A DNA stretch of 14,476 nt from JARKQH01 sp964631605 (lineage in GTDB: Bacteria > Verrucomicrobiota > Verrucomicrobiia > Limisphaerales > UBA8199), in contig CAZVYG010000105.1 of NCBI GenBank assembly GCA_964631605.1, positions 1 through 14,476 of the forward strand, given 5' to 3'. Made by a program: the position numbers and the translations under genes. The notes below the pieces were generated by a model. The model made no database searches. It was given only the letters and a program-made list of their open reading frames with translations, and had not been told where the DNA came from. Positions 7,467 through 13,585 of the stretch are shown here, piece by piece (the first letter of the stretch is position 1; every line of letters starts with the position of its first letter).

Positions 7467-7937
7467 TCAGTAGGGGATTTTGTCGGGCTTGGATTCCCAT
7501 TGGCGGAACGCCTCGAGCGCTTCCTGGCGCAGGCACTGGCGCATGGCCAGTTTGCGGCGGCCAACGGGGCGGGCGACTTCCCGGTAAAGAACGGCGTCGT
7601 CGAAGCCGATGCGGGCGGCGTCCTGGCGGGTGTTGGCGTAATAAACCTTCCGAATGCGGGCCCAGTAGATGGCTGACAGGCACATGGGGCAGGGCTCGCA
7701 ACTGGTGTAAAGGACGCACCGGTCGAGACGAAAGGTCTTCAACCGGCGGCAAGCCTGGCGGATGGCCACGATCTCGGCATGGGCGGTCGGGTCGTTGGCC
7801 GAGGTCACCCTGTTCCAGCCGCGGCCAACCACCTTGCCATTACAGACCACCACCGCGCCAAAGGGCCCCCCCTCGCCCCGCTGCATTTGCCGACTCGAGA
7901 GGCGGATGGCCTCGCGCATGAACTGCAGGTGGCTCAT
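7467..7937 (-). CDS. guaD: Guanine deaminase (cytidine deaminase fold)
   Basis: This protein deaminates guanine to xanthine. At 156 residues it has the same length as Bacillus subtilis GuaD, and the key positions coincide. The zinc site is His53 in PTAHAEI, with proton-shuttle Glu55, and Cys83 and Cys86 in TSCEPCPMC. The guanine-specific residues Asp114 (GFDD) and the C-terminal Tyr156 are both present. The GGPFGAVVV and NDPTAHAE segments also fit. tRNA adenosine deaminase (TadA) shares the zinc motifs but lacks the terminal-Tyr arrangement and the DAARIGFDD segment, so GuaD is preferred. The gene begins 36 nt after the PIG-L gene, without a Shine-Dalgarno, and is likely in its operon. No other purine-catabolism gene is nearby, so its partnership with the two sugar-type genes is unexplained. 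Confidence 0.92.
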   Translation of the reverse strand: MSHLQFMREAIRLSSRQMQRGEGGPFGAVVVCNGKVVGRGWNRVTSANDPTAHAEIVAIRQACRRLKTFRLDRCVLYTSCEPCPMCLSAIYWARIRKVYYANTRQDAARIGFDDAVLYREVARPVGRRKLAMRQCLRQEALEAFRQWESKPDKIPY

Positions 7938-7973
7938 GGCTTTGCCCGGCAGGCGCCGCAGCGGGTGTCCGGG

Positions 7974-8831
7974 TTACTTAAACAGTTCGCCGATGTTGGT
8001 ATTTTTGGAAATTTGTTTGCCGCCGTCGAAGAGCTTTTGCACGCCGCCCTTGGCCCACTTGCGGAGCCGGTAAAGCGCGGCAAAGGTGAAGTCCGGCGCG
8101 GCGCCGCCCTGGCCGCCCACCAGTTCGCTGCCGCGGCGGACATTGTCCAGCATCCAGGCCGGCAGCAGGAGGTGGTAGGGGTTGCGCTGCACCTCGCCAA
8201 CGTGGAAGGTGGTGGCGGTGATCATGTCGCCGAGGTCCTGCGCGCTGATCTCGACCATCAGGTTGGGGTCGGTCATCTGGCCCCAGAATTCGGTTTCGAC
8301 GAGAAAACACTCGAAATCGGCGGGCATTTGTTTAAGCGCGTCCATCACCAGGTAATGGGTGCCGATATGGGTGCCGTTCCAGTCGTGCTCATGCGGGCAG
8401 AGTACCACCCGGGGTTTCTGCTGCTGCAGGATGTTGCGAATGACAGCAACGCAGGCGGACCAATGGGCCGGGTCCTGCTGCCGGGCCTTCGGGGTGACGC
8501 GCTCCAAGCCGTTGGGCGCGGTGGGGATCAGCCCAAAGCCGAGGTATTCGCAGGCTTTTTGCAGTTCCTTGTAGCGCTCGAGCTGGCGTTCCTTCTTGCT
8601 GCCCTGAGTCACCGCCACGTTGATCAGGTTCATGTGCGCCTCCCGCATCAGCCGTACCGCAATGCCGCCCACGATGCACTCATCATCCGGGTGCGGTGAA
8701 AAGAACAACGCCTTGGGCGCGTTGGGCGGGATGGCGGGGCGGGGGAGGGGGGGGAAGCCGCCGAGTTGGAGTTTTTTGCCGTCTTGAACAAGGCGAGCAA
8801 AGTCGGAGACAAGCTGATGGTAAGGATTCAT
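7974..8831 (-). CDS. PIG-L/LmbE-family deacetylase
   Basis: This protein (285 residues from the ATG at 8831) belongs to the zinc-dependent PIG-L/LmbE family, which removes acetyl groups from N-acetylglucosamine-type substrates. The metal/catalytic motif is FSPHPDDE (44-51), and the second histidine cluster is PHEHDWNGTHIGTH (146-159). A Pro-rich segment (residues 26-37) precedes the fold, and the C-terminal 60 residues are basic. There is no signal peptide or membrane segment, so it should be cytosolic. Upstream in-frame codons were not used: they add a low-complexity extension overlapping the previous gene. It lies 25 nt after the ROK-like gene and 36 nt before guaD. The substrate cannot be read. 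The pairing with a sugar-kinase-like protein suggests an amino-sugar or acylated-sugar pathway. MshB and BshB are other members, but no mycothiol or bacillithiol genes are seen. Confidence 0.85.
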   Translation of the reverse strand: MNPYHQLVSDFARLVQDGKKLQLGGFPPLPRPAIPPNAPKALFFSPHPDDECIVGGIAVRLMREAHMNLINVAVTQGSKKERQLERYKELQKACEYLGFGLIPTAPNGLERVTPKARQQDPAHWSACVAVIRNILQQQKPRVVLCPHEHDWNGTHIGTHYLVMDALKQMPADFECFLVETEFWGQMTDPNLMVEISAQDLGDMITATTFHVGEVQRNPYHLLLPAWMLDNVRRGSELVGGQGGAAPDFTFAALYRLRKWAKGGVQKLFDGGKQISKNTNIGELFK

Positions 8832-8856
8832 TGGATGGAGATGGGGTGGTTGGAGT

Positions 8857-10266
8857 TCACGGTTGTTGGAGGCTGGGCAAGCTGGCCGCGGCGACCGCCT
8901 GGCCATGGCGCTTGTCCTTTTCGTCGGGGATATGAAACTGAATCTTGCCGCTGAGCTCGGGGAATTCGGCTCGAAGCACCGCTTTGGCGCCCGCGAGGAT
9001 CAGGTCGCCTCCCGGGCCCGAGGTGACGCGGCCGAGAATGAGGAGGTTTTCGAGATCGTAGAAATCAGCGAAGTGGGCCACGGCGTAGCCGAGATAGGCG
9101 CCGATGGTCTCGTAGATTTTTCGCGCGCGGTAATCGCCCTGGTCCATCAGTTTCTGCACCGCCTTGAGCTTTTCCGGCAGGCTCAGTTTGGGGTCCAGTT
9201 CGATGCCGGCAGGTTGCAGCAGGCGTCCGACGCACTGCTGGGAGAAGTATTGCACGCAACAGCCCCGGTCGCCCGACCATTCGTCCGCCGGCGCTTGTGG
9301 ATTGTAGTCCACCGGGACGAACGCCAGCTCGTTGATCCAGGAGGTGATATTCCCCTCGGCGTTGACGTAGCCGCCCGCGGTGCTCGTCCCGAGGGAAATG
9401 CCAAGAATTCGGTTCTTGTCCAACGACATGGAGCCCGCCAAAGCGGTCACTTCGCCGTCATTGACGACCTCCAGCGGGATGTTGTTCCAAGCCTTGCGCA
9501 CCTCGAGGAACAAGTCCTTTACCCGCCGGTTGAACACGTCGGGCGGAACGCCCCGAAAGAGCGAAGCCACTTTGACGCGGTTGTTGACATAAACCCCCGC
9601 CGCACTGCCACCGATCGCATCCACCCGCGGCAAATGCGCCGCCGCCTTCTTGAGCGAATCCATGATCCCGTCGAAGTGGTATTGCGGATCGGGCTGGAAA
9701 TAAGGGTCCCAGACCGTTTCCTCGCTGAAAACCACTTTGCCGTCAATCACCGCCGCCACCTTCCGGTCGCTGCCCCCCAGGTCGAACCCAATCCGGCACC
9801 CTTCAAGATGGCGTCCCAGGGAGGTGGTCCTGCGGCGCTCGGGCGGCAGGGATCGGGTGCGGACGATTTCGAGGGGGTGATCGAACATCTTTTCGCCCAC
9901 CAGGTTCGAGTCGAATTTGCCCGTGGCGCTTTCCCGGTAATACTTCGCCAGTTGATCCGCCAGCGCCGCCGGGCCGTCGAAATGCACGTGGAAGCCGCCC
10001 CGCGACCAGAGCAGGAACTTCAGAATCCGCTCGAGGTAAATGAAATTGCCGGCCGCCTTTGGATGACGCTCAGGAAAGATCGGGGTGCGGAAATGGGACA
10101 CGCTGCCATCGGATTGTTCCAGGGCCATTTGCACGGGGACCGCCTCCCCGGTGGCGAGGGCCTGCTGGCGGAAAGCGCGGCAGGCCAGCACCGCCGGTCG
10201 GAAGAAAGGATCCAGGACGGGCGTCACCTGCGGCGCGATGAGCTCAAGACCAAGGTTCACGTTCAT
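8857..10266 (-). CDS. ROK-like actin-fold sugar kinase homologue with long N-terminal domain
   Basis: The C-terminal part (about 155-469) is an actin/hexokinase-fold ROK-like ATPase. It has the phosphate-1 loop CRIGFDLGGSDRK (157-169), the catalytic Asn-Asp of ROK kinases in LEVVNDGEVTALAG (265-278), and the phosphate-2 loop GISLGTSTAGG (289-299). The usual ROK zinc motif CxCGxxGCxE is absent; the corresponding region instead has WSGDRGCCVQYFSQQC (330-345), whose Cys336, Cys337 and Cys345 might or might not bind metal. Residues 1-155 form an unassigned domain that is not a helix-turn-helix, so this is not a ROK repressor. Kinase activity is plausible but unproven. The start is the ATG at 10266; a TTG four codons upstream is possible. 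It leads the unit with the PIG-L deacetylase and guaD. The name and substrate are not recognisable. Confidence 0.75.
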   Translation of the reverse strand: MNVNLGLELIAPQVTPVLDPFFRPAVLACRAFRQQALATGEAVPVQMALEQSDGSVSHFRTPIFPERHPKAAGNFIYLERILKFLLWSRGGFHVHFDGPAALADQLAKYYRESATGKFDSNLVGEKMFDHPLEIVRTRSLPPERRRTTSLGRHLEGCRIGFDLGGSDRKVAAVIDGKVVFSEETVWDPYFQPDPQYHFDGIMDSLKKAAAHLPRVDAIGGSAAGVYVNNRVKVASLFRGVPPDVFNRRVKDLFLEVRKAWNNIPLEVVNDGEVTALAGSMSLDKNRILGISLGTSTAGGYVNAEGNITSWINELAFVPVDYNPQAPADEWSGDRGCCVQYFSQQCVGRLLQPAGIELDPKLSLPEKLKAVQKLMDQGDYRARKIYETIGAYLGYAVAHFADFYDLENLLILGRVTSGPGGDLILAGAKAVLRAEFPELSGKIQFHIPDEKDKRHGQAVAAASLPSLQQP

Positions 10267-10325
10267 ATAATGGCGCAAGGATTTAACGGGGGAGGGGCCG
10301 GGAGCGCAAGCGGATAAAAGTTAGG

Positions 10326-10341
10326 TGACGCAAATGCGTCA
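10326..10341. promoter_or_regulatory. Perfect inverted repeat, candidate operator of the ROK-like/PIG-L/guaD unit
   Basis: TGACGCAAATGCGTCA is a perfect 7-bp inverted repeat around a 2-bp centre, 59 nt upstream of the ROK-like gene and 25 nt past the metal ATPase stop. A 2-nt loop and the lack of a U-run argue against a terminator. A possible -35 (TTGAAT on the minus strand) abuts it, so a bound repressor would block the promoter; the -10 is weak. The binding protein is unknown. Confidence 0.45.
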
Positions 10342-10366
10342 TATTCAACCCCCTCAGCGGCCGGTA

Positions 10367-12703
10367 TTAGCCGTTCGCTCGTCCCGCGCCCATAAAAAGC
10401 AGGCGGAGACTGTTCATCACGACAATCACCGTGCTGCCCTCGTGGCCCACGACGCCGACCGTCAGCGGGATTTGGCCCAGCAACGCGAAGGTGACCAGGA
10501 CCGCGACCGTGCCGAGCGAAATGACGAGGTTCTGGCGGATAATCCGGCGGGCGCGCTGGCTGAGGCGAAAGGCGGCCAGAAAGTTCTCGAGGCGATCGTG
10601 CATGAGCACGATATCGGCTTGTTCGAGCGCCGCGTCGGAGCCCCGGGCGCCCATGGCCACCCCGATGTGCGCCGCCACCAGGCTGGGGGCGTCATTGACG
10701 CCGTCCCCAACCATGGCCACCCGGTGGCCCTGGCTGGAGAGGGAGCGGATGACTTCGAGCTTCTGCTCGGGCTTGAGCTCGGCGCGGACGTCGTCAATTC
10801 CCAATTCGGCCTGGAGGTGACGGGCTGAGGCCTGGCGGTCGCCGGTGAGCACGACGGTGGTTAGTCGTTCGCGCCGCAAGGCTTCGATCACCTGGCGGGC
10901 CTGGGGCCGGATGTCGTCCCGCAGGATGATCCGCCCGACAAGGTCGCCGCGCGCGACCCAGATTTCGGAGAAGCCGGAATCCACCGCCGGCACTTCCTGG
11001 ATGCGGGAAAAAGCTGCGGTGTCCAAAAGCCACTCGCGGCGGCCCAGCAGGCACTCCTGCCCCTGCTGCCTGGCCCGCAGGCCCTGGCCGGTGAGCGATT
11101 CGAAGTGGGCCAGTTCGAGCTCGGCCAGTTGGTGTTGTTTGCCGTAGCGGGTGATGGCGCGCGCCAGCGGATGCGTGGAGAGTTTTTCCATCGAGTAGGC
11201 CAGCCGCGCCAGTTCCGCCTCGCGGCCTGGAGGAAAGGTTTCCACCTTTTCCACCCGTAGGTCGCCGGTGGTCAGCGTGCCGGTCTTATCGAGGGCAACC
11301 GCGGTGACGGCCGCCAGCTTCTCGACGGCGGCGCCGCCGCGAAAAAGAATGCCGTGTCGGGCGCCCCAGGCAATGGCGGCCAGCACTGCCGAGGGAATGG
11401 ACAGGACCAGGGCGCAAGGCGAGGCCACGACCAGCAGGGTCATGGTATGATAGAAGGCACTGTGGCCGGAACCTTCCCTGCTAAAAGGCGGCTGGCCAAA
11501 GCCGAGCCACCAGACAAAAAACATCACGAACGAGAGCCCCAGAACCGCGTAGGTGTAGGCGGTGCTGAAGCGGTCGGTGAACTGCTGGGAAGGAGCCTTT
11601 TGGTGTTGCGCTTCGCGAATCAGGCGGATGATCTTCTGCAACGAGCTTTCCGACACCGGCCGAAGCACTCGCACCTCGACCGCGCCCCACAGGTTCATGG
11701 TCCCGGACAGCACCACGTCGCCGACGGTCTTTTCGACGGGCGTGGCTTCGCCCGTCAGGTTGGATTCGTCGCTGGCGGTTCGACCCCGCACGATCTCCGC
11801 GTCCACCGGAAACTGCGCGCCGGGCTTGACGAGCAGGCGCATGCCGGGGCGCAGCTTTTCGACGGGCACCTCCCGCTCGAGTCCGCCCGCCTCGAGCACC
11901 GTCGCCGACTTGGGCGCCTCGCGGAAGAGCGACCGGATCTCGCGCTGGGTGCGGCCAAGGGCAAAGTGTTCGAGGGCGCCGGACAACGAGAACAGGAACA
12001 GGAGTGTGGTGCCTTCGCCCCAGGCCCCGATGCTGGCGCTGCCCGCGGCGACCGCGAGCATGAGCAGATGCACGTCAATGGCGCGTTTGCGAAGGCGTTC
12101 CCAAACCTCCTGGGCCGGGAACCAGCTTCCCGCCAGATAAGCCAGCAGGTAGGCGCCAAGCGAATAGGTCCGGAGCTCGTATGCGCCGAGAAGATGGGCT
12201 GTCAAACCCAAAATCCCGCACGCCACCGCCAGCGCCAGTTGCACTTTCCACTCCGTCACTTCCTCGGCGTGCTCGAGGAACTCGACGTCGCGTTGGACCA
12301 CCCGCGGCCAGGGAATGTCCCGCCACCGATAAAACCGGGGCGCGGTCGGGCAGGTGACCCGGGCGATGGTCGTCCGCGTGCCCTGATGCTCGATGGCGAC
12401 CTTTTGCCGTTCAGCCTCCGAAAGGGGGTGGACGCACTCCCGGCATTCGCCATGGCCCTCGAGCAACCGGCAATGTTGATCGCTGTTGGCCTGCTCGGCC
12501 GCGCGTAACCGCTCGGTGATCCGCTCGGTCAACTTTGGCACGTCGGTTCGTCCCAGGGTCGCAATGGAAATGGTTTGCTGGTCCCGGTCAATGGTGACCG
12601 CTTCCAGCGTTGGATCCTCCTTCAGAACCTCGGCAACCGACCGTGCGAGACAGACCTCAGCGCCGCGTTTGGCCTTCGAAGCGGGTGGCGCTACAGATTT
12701 CAT
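10367..12703 (-). CDS. P1B-type heavy-metal transporting ATPase, P1B-4-like (Co/Fe/Zn class)
   Basis: This 778-residue inner-membrane pump exports transition metals using ATP. P-type landmarks are NLTGEATP (315-322), the phosphorylated Asp472 in DKTGTLT, the P1B His-Pro pair (511-512), TGDRQAS (620-626) and GDGVNDAPS (666-674). The metal-site motif in the helix is SPC (428-430), not CPC, and the last helix carries HEGST (754-758). That pair is the signature of subgroup P1B-4, linked to Co2+, Fe2+ or Zn2+, rather than to Cu+ or typical CadA/ZntA pumps. By eye there are eight hydrophobic stretches (about 154-174, 179-199, 208-226, 230-248, 382-402, 417-442, 724-743 and 745-770). The N-terminal 150 residues hold a domain without GMxCxxC and a Cys/His cluster (His77, Cys78, His84, Cys87, Cys90, His92). 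The gene lies 93 nt after the stress-protein gene. The substrate is inferred from motifs only. Confidence 0.93.
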   Translation of the reverse strand: MKSVAPPASKAKRGAEVCLARSVAEVLKEDPTLEAVTIDRDQQTISIATLGRTDVPKLTERITERLRAAEQANSDQHCRLLEGHGECRECVHPLSEAERQKVAIEHQGTRTTIARVTCPTAPRFYRWRDIPWPRVVQRDVEFLEHAEEVTEWKVQLALAVACGILGLTAHLLGAYELRTYSLGAYLLAYLAGSWFPAQEVWERLRKRAIDVHLLMLAVAAGSASIGAWGEGTTLLFLFSLSGALEHFALGRTQREIRSLFREAPKSATVLEAGGLEREVPVEKLRPGMRLLVKPGAQFPVDAEIVRGRTASDESNLTGEATPVEKTVGDVVLSGTMNLWGAVEVRVLRPVSESSLQKIIRLIREAQHQKAPSQQFTDRFSTAYTYAVLGLSFVMFFVWWLGFGQPPFSREGSGHSAFYHTMTLLVVASPCALVLSIPSAVLAAIAWGARHGILFRGGAAVEKLAAVTAVALDKTGTLTTGDLRVEKVETFPPGREAELARLAYSMEKLSTHPLARAITRYGKQHQLAELELAHFESLTGQGLRARQQGQECLLGRREWLLDTAAFSRIQEVPAVDSGFSEIWVARGDLVGRIILRDDIRPQARQVIEALRRERLTTVVLTGDRQASARHLQAELGIDDVRAELKPEQKLEVIRSLSSQGHRVAMVGDGVNDAPSLVAAHIGVAMGARGSDAALEQADIVLMHDRLENFLAAFRLSQRARRIIRQNLVISLGTVAVLVTFALLGQIPLTVGVVGHEGSTVIVVMNSLRLLFMGAGRANG

Positions 12704-12732
12704 CCATCAAAACAACTTCATGACAGCACCTC

Positions 12733-12761
12733 ACTATACGACTCCCGGGGCAGAATGGCGA
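12733..12761 (-). promoter_or_regulatory. Putative promoter of the metal ATPase gene
   Basis: On the minus strand, TCGCCA (complement of 12756-12761) and TATAGT (complement of 12733-12738) are separated by 17 nt. The -10 matches consensus at 5 of 6 positions and the -35 at 4 of 6. It would start transcription about 23 nt before the ATG, allowing the pump to be transcribed separately from the upstream stress-protein gene. Confidence 0.4.
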
Positions 12762-12796
12762 CCCGGAAACACGGGGCCATGCGTCAGGGCCGCCGG

Positions 12797-13351
12797 TCAC
12801 TGGCCTGGGTGCCGGAGGGTCAAAACGGGGCACGGAGCCTGGCGCACGACTTTTTCCGCCGTGCTTCCGAGCAACACGTGCTTAAGCCCGCTGCGGCCAT
12901 GGGTTCCCATAATGATCAGGTCCGCGCCCAAAGCGCGGGCGGTATCCACGATCTCGGAAGCCGCCCAACCAAGGCGGACAAGCGTTTCGCACGAGAGCTG
13001 CCGACAAACCTGCCGCTGGCAGAGCGTTTCCAATCGCTCCCGGCCCGCCTCGACCAGTTGTTGGTTGGTATCGTCGAGAGTCGGCGACAGCGTGAGGTAG
13101 TGATCGCCCCCCACCGCCGGTTCCACCACATGGAGCAACACCAGGCTGGCTCCGACTTTGCCCGCAAACGCCGCGGCGTACCGGAGCGCGTGGCAGGCAC
13201 ATTCTGAAAAATCCAACGGCACCAACACCTTGCGAAGGCTAATGGCCAGCGGAGCCTGTTGCTGCTCGCCGCAGACCTCCTCCGGTTCGGTCGTGGAGTC
13301 TCCCGACTTCCCGCCCTCCTCATCCAATGTCGGTCTTGCTTTGATCGGCAT
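12797..13351 (-). CDS. Universal stress protein (UspA family)
   Basis: This 184-residue protein has one Usp domain (about 38-180). It begins RKVLVPLDFSECACHALRYA (40-59) and contains the complete nucleotide-binding pattern G-2x-G-9x-G-S at 149-163 (GTHGRSGLKHVLLGS), so it should be an ATP-binding type. The C-terminus has the usual APCPVLTLR strand. The first 38 residues are an acidic, Glu/Gln-rich extension absent from minimal Usp proteins (about 140 aa), and no membrane segment is seen. It is divergent from pckG and co-directional with the metal ATPase 93 nt downstream, which suggests a joint stress response. No Shine-Dalgarno precedes the ATG; an internal start nearer the domain cannot be excluded. 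Usp proteins lack a defined reaction, so the exact role is unknown. Confidence 0.93.
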   Translation of the reverse strand: MPIKARPTLDEEGGKSGDSTTEPEEVCGEQQQAPLAISLRKVLVPLDFSECACHALRYAAAFAGKVGASLVLLHVVEPAVGGDHYLTLSPTLDDTNQQLVEAGRERLETLCQRQVCRQLSCETLVRLGWAASEIVDTARALGADLIIMGTHGRSGLKHVLLGSTAEKVVRQAPCPVLTLRHPGQ

Positions 13352-13513
13352 AGCTTACGCGCTCGGTACGATAGAGCTTTACACAGGAGTTTGACTTCTC
13401 TCCGATTGCTCATTCTTTAGCGTTTCTTGCTGAAAAACGGGTCTCGCGGAGTTAACCTCCCTCGTCCGCGTCAATGAATCTTGCAAAAACTGCGGGTTTT
13501 CTTCCGTGAATTC

Positions 13514-13541
13514 TTGACCCTTCGCCGCCTCCATGCATAGT
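13514..13541 (+). promoter_or_regulatory. Putative pckG promoter
   Basis: TTGACC (13514-13519) and CATAGT (13536-13541) are 16 nt apart, a reasonable sigma70-like promoter. It would start near 13548 and leave a leader of about 38 nt. The remaining divergent region 13352-13513 holds no gene I can support, and no strong minus-strand promoter for the stress-protein gene was found by eye. Confidence 0.45.
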
Positions 13542-13542
13542 T

Positions 13543-13575
13543 TCTCGGCCCTGCGCGAAGCACCGGGGCCCGAGA
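13543..13575 (+). repeat. Dyad in the pckG leader, next to the ribosome binding site
   Basis: TCTCGGCCC (13543-13551) can pair with GGGCCCGAGA (13566-13575), with a single bulged C. The right arm overlaps the purine-rich Shine-Dalgarno GAGAAAGAG (13572-13580). It could act as an RNA hairpin hiding the ribosome binding site, or as a DNA operator. If transcription starts near 13548, part of the left arm would be missing from the RNA. Confidence 0.35.
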
Positions 13576-13585
13576 AAGAGACTTT

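Noticed and set aside
8863..10317. 484-residue plus-strand open frame opposite the ROK-like gene
   Set aside because: It mirrors the ROK-like gene on the other strand and shows no recognisable domain, while the minus-strand frame has ordered ATPase-fold motifs.
11354..12508. 384-residue plus-strand open frame opposite the metal ATPase
   Set aside because: It is an antisense shadow with low-complexity composition, and the opposite strand is an unambiguous P-type ATPase.
12731..12745. Resemblance to a T7-type phage promoter (ctcactatacgactc)
   Set aside because: Only scattered segments match, in the wrong order, and there are no phage genes nearby; a sigma70-like -10 explains it better.
12779..12786. 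ATGCGTCA as a second operator copy
   Set aside because: Only one half-site is present without its partner arm, and an 8-mer match in 14 kb on two strands can be chance.
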